Shown: piece after piece, positions 1 to 9,600 of the stretch
Layout of the letters: each line of letters begins with the position of its first letter
Position numbering within the stretch: the stretch's first letter is position 1
Assembly (NCBI GenBank): GCA_947448415.1
Contig: CANFMT010000006.1
Location: 37,101-101,100, forward strand
Direction of reading: 5' to 3'
DNA from: Burkholderiaceae bacterium
Lineage (GTDB): Bacteria > Pseudomonadota > Gammaproteobacteria > Burkholderiales > Burkholderiaceae
DNA: 64,000 bases
The notes under the pieces: generated by a model
Database searches by the model: none
The model's input: the letters and a program-made list of their open reading frames with translations, nothing else
What the model was told of the DNA's origin: nothing
Translations under genes and position numbers: made by a program

Positions 1-11
1 TTGGCGCAAGG

Positions 12-1439
12 TTAGAGAACCTTTGAATACGTTCCTTCTGCTTGAGATTCTCTAAGGTGTCGATCAAAGGTCATGGCTACACGTCTTGCTAGAAGTCGGC
101 CCTTGATCGGAACAGAAAGATTGGCGCCCTGCCACTCCAACAAACCAGCCTCTTCCAACCCTTTTAAATCCTCAATTTCTTTTTGGAAGTACTTTGAGAA
201 ATCTAATTGATGATCTTTGGCAAATTGTGTTGTATCTAATTTAAATTGGCACATTAATTCACCAATCAGTTCTCTACGCAAAAGATCGTCTGAATCTAAC
301 TGCAATCCTCGCAGTACAGGTAAATGGCCATGATCCAAAGCTTCATAGTACTCATCCAGGGTGCGAACATTTTGCGAGTAACAATCATCCACCTTGCCAA
401 TCGAAGAAATTCCAAAGGCTAGAAGATCGCACTCAGCTTGAGTTGAATAGCCTTGGAAATTACGATGTAGCTTTCCTTCTTTTTGAGCAATTGCTAACTC
501 ATCATCTGGTTTGGCAAAATGATCCATGCCAATAAAAACGTATCCAGCTTCACCTAGTCTATTAATTGTGTTCGATAAGATATCTAACTTATCAGCCGCC
601 GGTGGAAGATCCGCTTCAGCAATACGGCGCTGAGGTTTGAAGATGTGAGGTAGGTGGGCATAGTTATATACCGATAATCGATCGGGATTCATGGCCAAGA
701 CCACATCAACCGTTTCTTTAAACGTTTCCGGTGTTTGCTTGGGAAGGCCATAAATCAGATCTACGCTTCTGGATTTAAATCCATACTTTCTAGACCAGTC
801 CATCACGGCTTGTGTTTCTTCTATTGTTTGGACGCGGTGCACAGCCTCTTGAACGGCTAAGTTAAAGTCTTGGACACCTAAGCTAATGCGATTAAATCCA
901 AGTTCTGCAAGCAATGCAATATCTTGCTCAGTAACACGTCGAGGATCAATTTCAATCGAGTATTCTCCACCAGCCAATAAATCAAAGTGCTCTCGTGTGT
1001 GATGCATTAATTCGGTCATCTCTTCATGAGATAAGAATGTGGGAGTCCCCCCACCCCAATGCAACTGAGTAATCGGTATTTTTTTCTGAGCACCCATAGC
1101 CGAGGAAATCATCGCCATCTCTTTAGCTAGATACTTGATGTATTTGGCGCTACGCCCATGATCCTTGGTAATGATCTTATTGCAGCCACAGTAATAACAA
1201 ATATTTGGGCAAAACGGTAAGTGAAAATAGAGCGATAAGGGCTCATCAAGCTTGGCCACCCTCTTAAGCGCCCCTAAATAATCTGCCTCACAAAAATAAC
1301 TATGGAAGCGGTCTGCGCTAGGATAAGAAGTATAGCGAGGGCCATTGATATCAAATTTCTGTACCAACTCAGGATGAAATAACACTTCTTTTTCATCGGA
1401 GATAGATTTTGATGTCAATTGCTTCTCTATAGAGCTCAT
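12..1439 (-). CDS. hemN: Oxygen-independent coproporphyrinogen III oxidase HemN
   Basis: Radical SAM enzyme that decarboxylates coproporphyrinogen III to protoporphyrinogen IX without oxygen, in cytoplasmic heme synthesis. The 475-residue protein has the family's usual length. The cluster motif is C77-x3-C81-x2-C84 followed by C86 (FCPNICYYCGC), and GGGTPT at about 129-134 is the SAM-binding glycine motif. The extra Cys and the N-terminal PRYTSYP stretch mark true HemN rather than the shorter HemW paralogues. ATG at 1439; no strong Shine-Dalgarno sequence is seen. It starts 23 nt after the stop of the flavoprotein gene on the same strand, so the two may be co-transcribed. The stop codon lies 12 bases from the window edge. 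Confidence 0.95.
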   Translation of the reverse strand: MSSIEKQLTSKSISDEKEVLFHPELVQKFDINGPRYTSYPSADRFHSYFCEADYLGALKRVAKLDEPLSLYFHLPFCPNICYYCGCNKIITKDHGRSAKYIKYLAKEMAMISSAMGAQKKIPITQLHWGGGTPTFLSHEEMTELMHHTREHFDLLAGGEYSIEIDPRRVTEQDIALLAELGFNRISLGVQDFNLAVQEAVHRVQTIEETQAVMDWSRKYGFKSRSVDLIYGLPKQTPETFKETVDVVLAMNPDRLSVYNYAHLPHIFKPQRRIAEADLPPAADKLDILSNTINRLGEAGYVFIGMDHFAKPDDELAIAQKEGKLHRNFQGYSTQAECDLLAFGISSIGKVDDCYSQNVRTLDEYYEALDHGHLPVLRGLQLDSDDLLRRELIGELMCQFKLDTTQFAKDHQLDFSKYFQKEIEDLKGLEEAGLLEWQGANLSVPIKGRLLARRVAMTFDRHLRESQAEGTYSKVL

Positions 1440-1462
1440 TAGAGAATTGTAATGCGATGGTA

Positions 1463-3076
1463 TTACTTGACCAAATAATCCAATGCAACGGCTTCTGCCA
1501 CCTTAATTCCATCGACGCCTGCAGATAGGATGCCACCAGCATAGCCTGCGCCCTCACCCGCTGGATACAAACCTTTGATATTGAGGCTTTGTAAATTCGG
1601 GCCTCGCGTAATACGCAACGGTGAAGAGGTTCTGGTTTCAACGCCAGTTAAGACGGCATCCTTCATTGAGAAGCCCTTGATTTGCTTTTCAAATGCTGGA
1701 AGCGCCTCGCGGATGGCTTCGATTGCATAAGCAGGCAAACTTTCCGCCAAGTCAGTTAAATGCACACCTGGTTTATAGGAGGGCAAGACACTTCCGAATT
1801 GCGTCGAGGGCTTACCCTCCAGAAAGTCTCCTACCAGTTGACCTGGAGCTTCATAGGTGCCGCCACCCAATTCAAATGCCTTAGATTCAATAGCGCGTTG
1901 AAACTCAATTCCTGCTAATGGACCGCCTGGATAGTCGTCTGGAGTGATACCCACCACAATGCCTGCGTTAGCATTGCGCTCATTGCGCGAGTACTGACTC
2001 ATGCCATTGGTAACCACTCTATTAGGTTCTGATGCGGCCGCAACCACTGTGCCACCAGGACACATACAAAAACTATATACAGCACGACCATTTTTAGCGT
2101 GATGAACCAGCTTGTAATCTGCCGCACCAATGAGTTCATTGCCTGCATGAGGTCCTAGGCGTGCTTTATCTATTAATGACTGTGGATGCTCAATGCGAAA
2201 ACCAACTGAAAAAGGCTTAGCCTCCATAAAGACACCTGCCTCATGCAAGGCCGCAAAGGTATCGCGCGCACTATGCCCTAAAGCCAAAATGACATGATTT
2301 GCAGGCAAGTCATCATGCCCTTCAATTTTCACGCCGGTAATCTGTTGATTTTGAATGTCAAAACCAATCACTTTTTGCGAGAAGCGTATCTCCCCACCCA
2401 AATCAATAATTTGTTGACGAATTTTCTCAACCACGCCTACTAAACGAAAAGTTCCGATATGGGGTTTCGCAACGTAGACAATTTCCTCAGGCGCGCCAGC
2501 CTTAACAAACTCATTGATGACTTTGCGACCATAAAATTTTGGATCTTTAATTTGGCTATAGAGCTTGCCATCAGAAAATGTTCCTGCTCCACCCTCACCA
2601 AATTGCACATTAGATTCAGGGTTCAAAATATTTTTGCGCCACAATCCCCAAGTATCTTGGGTGCGCTCACGAACTTTTTTGCCGCGCTCTAGAACAATTG
2701 GCTTAAATCCCATTTGCGCCAAAATGAGTGCCGCAAAAATGCCACAAGGCCCAAAACCCACGACAACTGGGCGCAGTACTTGGCCATTTTCAATAGACTC
2801 TGGCGCCTTAGCGACATAGTGATAGCTTGTATCTGGGGATAGCCTTACATGAATATCCCCTGAGAACTTGTGAAGGATTTTCTCTTCATCCCTCACGGAA
2901 AGATCAACCGTATAGATAAATGAGAGTAAAACATTTTTACGAGCATCATAACTGCGCTTAAAAACCTCGAACCGTATTAGATCCTTAGGGCTTAAATTAA
3001 GACGCTTCAGAATCGCCGCCTCGAGCGCTTCAGGGGCATGGTCAATAGGTAAGCGTAGTTCAGTAATACGGATCAT
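1463..3076 (-). CDS. FAD-dependent dehydrogenase, COG2509 family
   Basis: A 537-residue flavoprotein of the uncharacterised COG2509 group. Residues 1-100 form the family's N-terminal domain (start MIRITELRLP). A Rossmann dinucleotide-binding motif GFGPCG follows at about 107-112, and the C-terminus carries a second FAD-contact stretch (GLYPAGEGAGYAGGI). The substrate of this family is not established. The open frame can begin at a TTG at 3085, but the ATG at 3076 fits the conserved N-terminus and is preferred. It lies just upstream of hemN on the same strand, so a shared transcript is likely; a link to heme or anaerobic metabolism would be inference only. Confidence 0.85.
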   Translation of the reverse strand: MIRITELRLPIDHAPEALEAAILKRLNLSPKDLIRFEVFKRSYDARKNVLLSFIYTVDLSVRDEEKILHKFSGDIHVRLSPDTSYHYVAKAPESIENGQVLRPVVVGFGPCGIFAALILAQMGFKPIVLERGKKVRERTQDTWGLWRKNILNPESNVQFGEGGAGTFSDGKLYSQIKDPKFYGRKVINEFVKAGAPEEIVYVAKPHIGTFRLVGVVEKIRQQIIDLGGEIRFSQKVIGFDIQNQQITGVKIEGHDDLPANHVILALGHSARDTFAALHEAGVFMEAKPFSVGFRIEHPQSLIDKARLGPHAGNELIGAADYKLVHHAKNGRAVYSFCMCPGGTVVAAASEPNRVVTNGMSQYSRNERNANAGIVVGITPDDYPGGPLAGIEFQRAIESKAFELGGGTYEAPGQLVGDFLEGKPSTQFGSVLPSYKPGVHLTDLAESLPAYAIEAIREALPAFEKQIKGFSMKDAVLTGVETRTSSPLRITRGPNLQSLNIKGLYPAGEGAGYAGGILSAGVDGIKVAEAVALDYLVK

Positions 3077-3186
3077 GGGGCTCAACGATACACAGTAATT
3101 TGAGGGTTTTTAGACCTTCTTGCATAAATAATACTGGTAATGGGCCATATAGGCCTTATCGTGCCACATAAAGGCGATAATGCGTC

Positions 3187-3735
3187 ATGGCCCTACGCGC
3201 AACTATTTACAAAGTCGACCTTCACGTCGCAGATTCTGACCGCCACTATTACGGTAGTCATTCCCTCACTATTGCCAAGCACCCCTCAGAAACGGATGAG
3301 CGGATGATGGTGAGAGTAATTGCTTTTGCCCTACAGGCCAGCGAAGACTTATCTTTTACCAAGGGCTTGAGCGATACAGATGAGCCTGATCTATGGGTTA
3401 AGGACCTAACCGATGCTATTAAATTATGGATTGAAGTTGGTCAGCCAGATGAGCGCAGAATTCTGAAAGCCTGCGGTCGCTCTGATCAAGTCATCGTCTA
3501 TTGCTATGGTGGTCATACCAGCAAGATTTGGTGGGATGGTATTGCTAATAAATTAAACCGCGCTCGTAATCTAGAGATCATCTCTATTCCATCTGAGCAG
3601 GCTCATGAATTAAATAAACTCGTAGAACGCAGTATGGTGATTCACGTCAACATCCAAGATGGTGAGGCTTATGTTTCTTCAGATAAGGGACAAGTCACTA
3701 TTACTCCAGAAGTTTGGCGCAGTAACCAAGAGTAA
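3187..3735 (+). CDS. yaeQ: YaeQ family protein
   Basis: A 182-residue protein matching YaeQ along its whole length, including the N-terminal MALRATIYKVDL, the central GQPDERRILKACGR and the VYCYGG segment. YaeQ proteins have a PD-(D/E)XK nuclease-like fold; the D and E of PDERR belong to the conserved core. E. coli YaeQ was first reported as a suppressor of rfaH loss, but its molecular role is unsettled. It is followed 15 nt later by a PIN-domain gene on the same strand. The ATG at 3187 is the only sensible start. Confidence 0.88.
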   Translation: MALRATIYKVDLHVADSDRHYYGSHSLTIAKHPSETDERMMVRVIAFALQASEDLSFTKGLSDTDEPDLWVKDLTDAIKLWIEVGQPDERRILKACGRSDQVIVYCYGGHTSKIWWDGIANKLNRARNLEIISIPSEQAHELNKLVERSMVIHVNIQDGEAYVSSDKGQVTITPEVWRSNQE

Positions 3736-3750
3736 AGCTTAGATCAGAAT

Positions 3751-4164
3751 ATGAGTGTCATTGTTTTAGATACCAATATTTTGTTGGATTTATTTGTCTT
3801 CAATGACTTTAGAGCAATTCATCTAAAGGAGGCGCTTGTTACTGGGAATGTGACTGCCCTTGCTACCCCTAATACGCTCGAAGAGTTTGCTGATGTGATT
3901 TCTCGCCCACTATTTTCTTTGGATCAAGCAGCGCAAGAAAAAATGATGCTGCAATGGAGTGGACTAGCTAAAATCATTGCAGACGACACACTGAGCACCT
4001 CCCCTTGGAAATGCCAAGACCCGGATGATCAAGTTTTTTTAGATCTTGCCTATACCAATAAGCCCTGTACTTTGATCAGCAAGGACAATGAAGTCTTAAA
4101 ATTTTCCAGTAGAGCAGCGAAAGAGCTCGTTATCATTACCGCTGATTACACTCTACCCTTATAG
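3751..4164 (+). CDS. PIN-domain protein, putative toxin (COG1569 type)
   Basis: A 137-residue PIN domain. The first acidic residue is in VLDTNILL (about 5-12), a middle acidic residue is in TLEEFADVI, and a late acidic cluster is in [11 protein letters not shown] (about 90-100), giving the Mg-binding pocket of PIN ribonucleases. NCBI usually labels this family 'putative toxin-antitoxin system toxin component, PIN family'. No antitoxin-like gene precedes it; the upstream neighbour is yaeQ. Its last 6 bases overlap the end of the convergent monooxygenase gene. Function as a toxin is not shown by the sequence. Confidence 0.8.
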   Translation: MSVIVLDTNILLDLFVFNDFRAIHLKEALVTGNVTALATPNTLEEFADVISRPLFSLDQAAQEKMMLQWSGLAKIIADDTLSTSPWKCQDPDDQVFLDLAYTNKPCTLISKDNEVLKFSSRAAKELVIITADYTLPL

Positions 4165-5157
4165 ACTTTGAGCAGCCTGGGCTGCAATCTCAAAGGATTT
4201 GAGTCTTGCCTGATGATCAAAAATTTGCCCTGTGCAGATGATTTCATTTGCGCCAGTTTTATCCAGCCAATGACGCATACCCTTTTTAACAGTCTCCAGA
4301 GAACCTACGATTGAGCATTGAAGCTTTTGCTCTACTGCAGCCTGCTCATGTGGATCACAGAACTCATCAAGACTAGCAATTGGGGGTGGCAACTGGCCAC
4401 GAGTATTGCGACGCATCCTCACGACATTCTGTTGCAAAGTGGTAAATAGATGCTGAGCCTCTTCATCAGTATCTGCAGCTACTACATTTACAACAAAAGC
4501 TGAGTAGGGTGATGTTAGTTGCTCTGATGGCTTAAATAAATCTCGATAGGTTGTCATTGCTTCCAAAAGTTGCTCGGGTGCAAAGTGAGAGGCAAATGCA
4601 TAAGGAAGACCAAAATAGGCAGCAAGCTGAGCACCATACAAACTAGAGCCCAGTATCCAAATGGGCACATGAGTATTGGCCCCCGGAATCGCCCTTACAG
4701 ATTGCCCCTCTTGTATTGGCCCAAAATAATGCTGCATCTCACGAACATCTTGCGGGAAACGATCGTCACTTCCTAATAAATCACGACGTAATGCTCTGGC
4801 TGTCATTTGATCAGTTCCAGGAGCCCTTCCCAATCCAAGCTCAATGCGCCCTGGATACAGAGACTCCAAAGTACCAAATTGCTCTGCAATCACTAAAGGA
4901 GCATGGTTGGGAAGCATCACCCCGCCTGACCCCACCCGAATACTTGAGGTCCCCGCCGCAATATAGCCAATCAGCACGGCAGTTGCAGAGCTCGCATTTC
5001 CGGTCATATTGTGATGTTCGGCTACCCAATAGCGTGTGTAACCCCACTTTTCAGCATGCTGCGCTACATCTAAAGAATTGCGAAGAGCGTCGCCAGCAGT
5101 AAATCCCTCTGGAATCGGAGATATATCTAGAATGGAGTATGGGATGCGATTGGCCAT
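4159..5157 (-). CDS. LLM class flavin-dependent oxidoreductase (MsnO8-like)
   Basis: A 332-residue luciferase-like monooxygenase. Family signs are YWVAEHHNM (about 42-50), the [13 protein letters not shown] loop and [10 protein letters not shown] (about 107-116), typical of the single-component MsnO8/YhbW group that uses reduced FMN and oxygen. Substrate unknown. It is transcribed towards the PIN gene, overlapping it by 6 nt, and divergently from the DUF1653 gene starting at 5191. Confidence 0.88.
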   Translation of the reverse strand: MANRIPYSILDISPIPEGFTAGDALRNSLDVAQHAEKWGYTRYWVAEHHNMTGNASSATAVLIGYIAAGTSSIRVGSGGVMLPNHAPLVIAEQFGTLESLYPGRIELGLGRAPGTDQMTARALRRDLLGSDDRFPQDVREMQHYFGPIQEGQSVRAIPGANTHVPIWILGSSLYGAQLAAYFGLPYAFASHFAPEQLLEAMTTYRDLFKPSEQLTSPYSAFVVNVVAADTDEEAQHLFTTLQQNVVRMRRNTRGQLPPPIASLDEFCDPHEQAAVEQKLQCSIVGSLETVKKGMRHWLDKTGANEIICTGQIFDHQARLKSFEIAAQAAQSL

Positions 5158-5190
5158 CTCTAGATCATACTGAGAAAGTGCATTATTTTC

Positions 5191-5412
5191 ATGAGTAAAC
5201 CCAAAATGGCGGATCCTGATGACGGACTCTTTAAGCCTGGCAATAAATTAAGGCATCTCAAAACTGGCGGATTCTATAAAGTCGTCTTACTGGCGAATGT
5301 AGAGGCTTCTCTTGAGCCTGCTTATGTTTATGAATCTTTGCAATCGCATGATTTTTGGATTAGGCCAAAAGCCGAAATGGAAGATGGGCGTTTTGAGCTT
5401 ATCTCAGAATAA
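5191..5412 (+). CDS. DUF1653 domain protein
   Basis: A 73-residue protein whose core ([17 protein letters not shown], then [13 protein letters not shown]) matches the DUF1653 fold: a glycine-rich start, a Y-V strand pair, and a final xFWxRP motif. Function unknown; the fold is small and beta-rich. The slyX gene follows 15 nt later on the same strand, suggesting a short operon that may extend to the holin-like gene at 5676. Confidence 0.75.
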   Translation: MSKPKMADPDDGLFKPGNKLRHLKTGGFYKVVLLANVEASLEPAYVYESLQSHDFWIRPKAEMEDGRFELISE

Positions 5413-5427
5413 CAAAGAGGCATCTAA

Positions 5428-5625
5428 ATGAGCGAAGAACGCATTACTAACCTAGAAATCAAACTTAGCTTTACGGAAGATCTGATTGAGAAGCTCAATG
5501 AGACTGTCTACAAACAACAGCAACAGATTGAATTTCTGTATCGAGAACTCAAAGCCATTAAAGAGCAAGCTAGTAGTGGTGGCTCAGGCGCTAGCCTAAA
5601 AGATGAAATCCCACCGCACTACTAA
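5428..5625 (+). CDS. slyX: SlyX family protein
   Basis: A 65-residue coiled-coil protein. The pattern ERITNLEIKLSFTEDLIEKLN followed by a Gln/Leu heptad region and a C-terminal PPHY is characteristic of SlyX. The cellular role of SlyX is unknown. A ribosome site AAAGAGG lies about 10 nt before the ATG. It sits between the DUF1653 gene and a small membrane protein on the same strand. Confidence 0.87.
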   Translation: MSEERITNLEIKLSFTEDLIEKLNETVYKQQQQIEFLYRELKAIKEQASSGGSGASLKDEIPPHY

Positions 5626-5675
5626 CATACTGCTAATATTCCAACATCATTAACCCCTTAAAAAGGATTCACAAT

Positions 5676-6023
5676 ATGAGTAACTTAACGCTATTTATGG
5701 TCCAGTGGGGCTTAACTTCTTTATCTTTATGGGTGGCTAGCTATATATTTAGTGGCTTACGTTTTGCTGATGGCGGCTCACTACTGATTGCGGCCCTACT
5801 GCTAGGCTTTGCCAATGCTATCGTTAAACCGCTGTTGATTCTTTTCACGCTGCCATTGACTGTTGTGACAATGGGATTATTTTTATTAGTTATCAACGCA
5901 ATGGTCCTAATGCTGGTATCAGCAGTTGTCAGCGGCTTTACGATCTCCAGCTTCTGGACCGCATTTTTCGCAAGCATCTTTATTTCTTTATTCAGCCTGT
6001 TTGTTAGTGGGCTAGTGTTTTAA
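5676..6023 (+). CDS. Phage holin family (PF04020-like) membrane protein
   Basis: A 115-residue inner-membrane protein with four predicted transmembrane helices (about 5-25, 30-50, 54-80 and 88-113) and the family's central FANAIVKPLLILFTLPLTVVT segment. These proteins are called superfamily IV holins but occur as ordinary chromosomal genes without phage context, as here: no lysin or phage gene is near. AAAAGG precedes the ATG by about 9 nt. The next gene is convergent. Confidence 0.8.
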   Translation: MSNLTLFMVQWGLTSLSLWVASYIFSGLRFADGGSLLIAALLLGFANAIVKPLLILFTLPLTVVTMGLFLLVINAMVLMLVSAVVSGFTISSFWTAFFASIFISLFSLFVSGLVF

Positions 6024-6030
6024 GAGCTAA

Positions 6031-7854
6031 TTACTTGGCAGCTCCAGGATAGATATCTGACCAAGAATGCAGCGCCGTTTTGCAAGGCTGCGTCTTGGTT
6101 AGTATTGACTTAGCATTTTCAGCAGCAATACTAATTCCGCCCGTTAAAAATCCTAAACCAATAGAAACAGCGCTGTTAACTACTCCAGACTGATTCACCC
6201 CAGTTCGCGGGTTTTGTAGAGTTCCCTGTAATTTGACCAAGCCCCCCAAATCAATTCCTGTAGTAAGCCCAGATTTTTCTTTGGGATCAATACTTAGATT
6301 AATGGCTTCGGTAGCTAAATTGACTGAACCATTTCCAGTGATATTTAATCTATCTGTTTCAACCCCAATGGAGTTATCAACGTTAATGACGCCATTGGTA
6401 ATTGGCAAGTAAGCAACAACGCAATCTAACGTTGTTTGTGCCGATTTTTTTTGCATTGGATTAATCGCGTTCAATACTGATATAAATAGGTCTCCACCCT
6501 CATTCAGATATTTAGTTCCTAAGGTGGCAGGCCCAACTGAAATCTGCACTGCTCCATTTGCTCGGCTAGCCAGTTGATGAAGGCTTTTGCCCGATCCACG
6601 CACATTCATCGCAACCTGCGTCTGACCACCAGAAACCTTTGAGCTTGAATTCGATGAGCCAATCCATTGCTCCCAAGTAAATCCTTGAGCCATCCATTTC
6701 AGCCTGACATTTGGACTAGGGCCATCATATTGATCAATGGCTATTTGTCCCTGCACACTTCCCTTACCCAGAGAAAAACTTAAATCATTAATCTCAATAC
6801 TCTGATTCTTAAATAAAGCGTCAGCCTTGAGATTGATAAACGGGGCTTGCTGCGGAATTGCTAACTCGGCAATATTGAGTGAGATTTGCCCATTGGCATC
6901 TGGTAATAATCCGAATGGCAAAGGATCATCACTCAATAAATACTTTCCCTGCGAACCTTTTGCTGGAGCTGTTGGGCTCACTCCCCCAGAACTTGCGGCA
7001 AGAGCAGCAGATCCAGCAAGCGGCAATAAATCGAAAGATTTAGAGTTCACCGCAATATTAAATTGTGGCAAGACTTGAGGGGCCTTATTAATTACCCCGG
7101 CAATATTTAGCGACTTTCCATTTACAGAAACCACTAAATCAACATCCATTTTTACTGGTTTTTGATCCCAATCGATAACAGCCTGACGAAGCCAATCAAC
7201 CTTTCCCTTTACGCCCAATTTGTAATTAGTATATTGAGCCTCTATAAGGACATCTGTCTTAGAGCCATTTCTATCTAATAGCAATTTGGGCAACAAAAAC
7301 ACTTTGGGCGAGCTTTTGTCATCCTGATAGCTAATGCGGGCATCCGTTACATCCATTGCTTGTATCGCTACAAATGGATTGCCTTCAGGGGAGGATGGGC
7401 TACTTGTTTCCTTGCTTGCCGTGCTCACTGTGGGCTCACTAATCATGTCCGCAAATCCAGTCATTACCCAGTTTCCATCGCCTGCTTTATTGGTTTGCAA
7501 ATGGGCATCTAATCCTGCAATTCTCAGACTATCAATTTCCACATTGCCTTTAATTAAAGGTAGCAATTTAATGCTCAGCTCTATATGTTTTAAAGTAAAC
7601 ATCTGGCTATCAGTAGCCCAAGGTGCATTACTTAAAGACACTTGATCAGCTGTCACGCCAATAGATGGAAAAATCTTCAGGCCAACTGGCCCTGCAATAG
7701 TGAGGTCACGGCCAGTAGCTTGCTTCACAGTTGAACTGAGCAACTTCGTTAATTTAGCGGGATTAATCGCTGAAGTGGCATACCAAACCCCAAGCCCACA
7801 TAAGGCCAGAAAAATAGCAATTCCAATGATGATGGGCTTAAGTGATTTAGACAT
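6031..7854 (-). CDS. AsmA family protein
   Basis: A 607-residue envelope protein: one N-terminal transmembrane helix (about 7-28), then a large periplasmic region. Residues 30-130 match the AsmA N-terminal domain (LTIAGPVGLKIFPSIGVTAD). The C-terminal part (about 400-570) matches AsmA_2, with LNITGNGSVNLATEAINLSI and a closing GGLVKLQGTL strand. AsmA-like proteins are thought to bridge inner and outer membranes and influence phospholipid transport and outer-membrane assembly. It is monocistronic as seen here, convergent with the holin-like gene and divergent from yjdM. Confidence 0.88.
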   Translation of the reverse strand: MSKSLKPIIIGIAIFLALCGLGVWYATSAINPAKLTKLLSSTVKQATGRDLTIAGPVGLKIFPSIGVTADQVSLSNAPWATDSQMFTLKHIELSIKLLPLIKGNVEIDSLRIAGLDAHLQTNKAGDGNWVMTGFADMISEPTVSTASKETSSPSSPEGNPFVAIQAMDVTDARISYQDDKSSPKVFLLPKLLLDRNGSKTDVLIEAQYTNYKLGVKGKVDWLRQAVIDWDQKPVKMDVDLVVSVNGKSLNIAGVINKAPQVLPQFNIAVNSKSFDLLPLAGSAALAASSGGVSPTAPAKGSQGKYLLSDDPLPFGLLPDANGQISLNIAELAIPQQAPFINLKADALFKNQSIEINDLSFSLGKGSVQGQIAIDQYDGPSPNVRLKWMAQGFTWEQWIGSSNSSSKVSGGQTQVAMNVRGSGKSLHQLASRANGAVQISVGPATLGTKYLNEGGDLFISVLNAINPMQKKSAQTTLDCVVAYLPITNGVINVDNSIGVETDRLNITGNGSVNLATEAINLSIDPKEKSGLTTGIDLGGLVKLQGTLQNPRTGVNQSGVVNSAVSIGLGFLTGGISIAAENAKSILTKTQPCKTALHSWSDIYPGAAK

Positions 7855-7917
7855 GATGTGACTATTCTAATTCGATCGTTTGTCAGTCAAATAAATGGGT
7901 TGAACTAAAATAACAAG

Positions 7918-8262
7918 ATGAGCACAGACAACTTACCTAAATGCCCCGCTTGCCAGGAAGATATGACCTATCCCGATGGGGATAACCTAGTATGCGCTCA
8001 ATGCGGTCACGAATGGCCTATAAATGATCCTATCCAAGAGGATGAGGCTGGCTTAATCGTAAAGGACGCCAATGGCAATCTTTTAGCGGATGGCGATACA
8101 GTGACACTCATTAAGGATCTCAAGGTTAAGGGGTCATCTACCACGCTAAAGGTGGGAACCAAGATCAAGGGAATTCGCCTGGTCTCTGGAGACCACGAGG
8201 TGGACTGCAAAACAGAAGCAGGCAATATGCTGTTAAAAGCCTGCTTCCTGAAAAAAGCTTGA
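7918..8262 (+). CDS. yjdM: YjdM/PhnA zinc-ribbon protein
   Basis: A 114-residue protein with an N-terminal zinc ribbon (CPACQEDM, C9/C12, and CAQCGHEW, C27/C30) and the C-terminal PhnA domain with [16 protein letters not shown]. coli yjdM was formerly called phnA from its closeness to the phosphonate operon, but it is not a phosphonate hydrolase and its role is unclear. No Shine-Dalgarno sequence is visible. A possible -10 TAAAAT at 7906-7911 ends 6 nt before the ATG, which would give a leaderless message. Confidence 0.88.
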   Translation: MSTDNLPKCPACQEDMTYPDGDNLVCAQCGHEWPINDPIQEDEAGLIVKDANGNLLADGDTVTLIKDLKVKGSSTTLKVGTKIKGIRLVSGDHEVDCKTEAGNMLLKACFLKKA

Positions 8263-8293
8263 GTACTAGCTCAGCAATGCCTGAAGTGAAGGC

Positions 8294-8509
8294 CTAGCTA
8301 TCTGCTTTTTTCAATACAGCATAAATCTGATCTTTTAGTAGTAGCTTTTCTTTCTTCAAAGTTTCTATTTTTTCAGGAGTCGATGGCTCCGAGTGAGCCT
8401 CCATTCTCTGAATCTTCTGATCTAAATTATTGTGCTTATCAAACAAATGGGAAAAGTGACGATCTGAAGTTTTAAGCTTGGTGATTAGTTCGCGATATTC
8501 AGGAAACAT
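8294..8509 (-). CDS. YdcH family protein (DUF465)
   Basis: A 71-residue helical protein. The pattern FPEYRELITKLKTSDRHFSHLFDKHNNLDQKI and a final LKKEKLLLKDQIY match DUF465/YdcH, a small coiled-coil family of unknown function common in proteobacteria. It is convergent with yjdM. GAGAGAAG lies about 5 nt upstream of the ATG as ribosome site. Confidence 0.85.
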   Translation of the reverse strand: MFPEYRELITKLKTSDRHFSHLFDKHNNLDQKIQRMEAHSEPSTPEKIETLKKEKLLLKDQIYAVLKKADS

Positions 8510-8725
8510 AGCTTCTCTCTATATTAGGTTTATCAAAAATACGCATTTTCAGTTTAGCAATGTCGCCATCTAATAACAATCAGTGAGCTAAATATATTTA
8601 ATGCGCCCTGGCCCTTGAATTGAATGGGGCAATCCCCATATAGTAAAGATCGTTTCTGAGACGAAATTGCAGTAATATCACTAAGTGCATTAGGCACAAT
8701 AACTACCAAAGAAGGGTAAGAAACC

Positions 8726-9577
8726 ATGGCTACAAAGAAGTCTCCAGCAAAAAAGAAAGTAGCTACCAAGGTGGTAAAAAAATCCCCTGTAAAGAAAGCT
8801 GCTATTAAGAAGGTTGCCGCCAAAAAAGTGGCAAGCAAAACACCAGCCAAAAAGGTAGTGACAAAACCTGCGCCTAAGAAAGTCGCTGTTAAAAAGCCTG
8901 CAGCCAAGAAACCTGCAGCAAAAAAGCCTGTTGCTAAAAAAGTAGCAAAGAAGGCAGTTAAAAAAGTGGCCGCAAAATCTCCTAAAGTGGATCAATATGG
9001 TCTAGAGCAGGATGATGAGTTTTATGGTCTGTATTTTGCAAAATCTACCAACAAAGGTTTAGTAGAAGTCAAACCCTGCACTTTCTCACTGATGTATTGG
9101 TGGAAAGGCTTGCTTGGTTACCCTGACATGATTGAGATTTCCAAAGGTAGCAATACTGCAATGTTGCAGTTTGAATCTACATTTGGTGGCGGTGACTCTG
9201 GTGAAACAGAGCTAACTGAACAAGATGTTTTGGATATCGATCACATCATCGAAGTAGACGAAGATGAAATGCTGATTTCGCTCTATTCTTATGTGCCGAT
9301 TCCAGTGCCCGATAAGCTTATTGGCGCATTGGGCTTGGCTATCTTGAACATCAATCCAGAAACTCGCTATGGTAGCTTAGAGCTTTGTTCAACCGAGAAT
9401 GAAGAAGGTGAAACAGAGCACTTCTTGCGCTATCGTGCGGCAACTTATTTACGCGGTATCAAGTCTGGTAAGGTTGAAGCTATTGAAAGCATGGTAACTA
9501 ATGGATCCGAGTTCTTTGGACTCGCATTGGATGCGATGTGTGTCAATAAGTCTATTAAGAAATGGCTACTTAGTTAA
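8726..9577 (+). CDS. H1-like Lys/Ala-rich tail fused to an unassigned domain
   Basis: A 283-residue protein with two parts. Residues 1-87 are almost entirely Lys, Ala, Val, Pro and Ser in AKKPAAKK-like repeats, resembling histone H1 C-terminal tails and AlgP/PhaM-type tails that bind DNA or other polyanions. Residues 88-283 form an acidic globular domain. Its middle (LAILNINPETRYGSLEL, then FLRYRAATYLRG) is reminiscent of the YbjN/chaperone-like fold, but I do not recognise it with confidence. GAAGGG lies about 10 nt before the ATG. It is flanked by genes on the other strand and appears monocistronic. The opposite-frame reading of the tail is an artefact of its composition. The coupling of a polycationic tail to an acidic domain is unusual. 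Confidence 0.8.
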   Translation: MATKKSPAKKKVATKVVKKSPVKKAAIKKVAAKKVASKTPAKKVVTKPAPKKVAVKKPAAKKPAAKKPVAKKVAKKAVKKVAAKSPKVDQYGLEQDDEFYGLYFAKSTNKGLVEVKPCTFSLMYWWKGLLGYPDMIEISKGSNTAMLQFESTFGGGDSGETELTEQDVLDIDHIIEVDEDEMLISLYSYVPIPVPDKLIGALGLAILNINPETRYGSLELCSTENEEGETEHFLRYRAATYLRGIKSGKVEAIESMVTNGSEFFGLALDAMCVNKSIKKWLLS

Positions 9578-9600
9578 CTAACTGGCTAGCTGTGTAAAGC

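Noticed and set aside
5676..6023. Holin-like gene as sign of a prophage
   Set aside because: No lysin, integrase, capsid or other phage gene nearby; this family is commonly chromosomal.
8554..8995. Minus-strand frames opposite the Lys-rich tail at 8726
   Set aside because: Phe/Leu/Ala-rich reading caused by the AAA/AAG/GCN codons of the tail on the other strand; no ribosome site or family.
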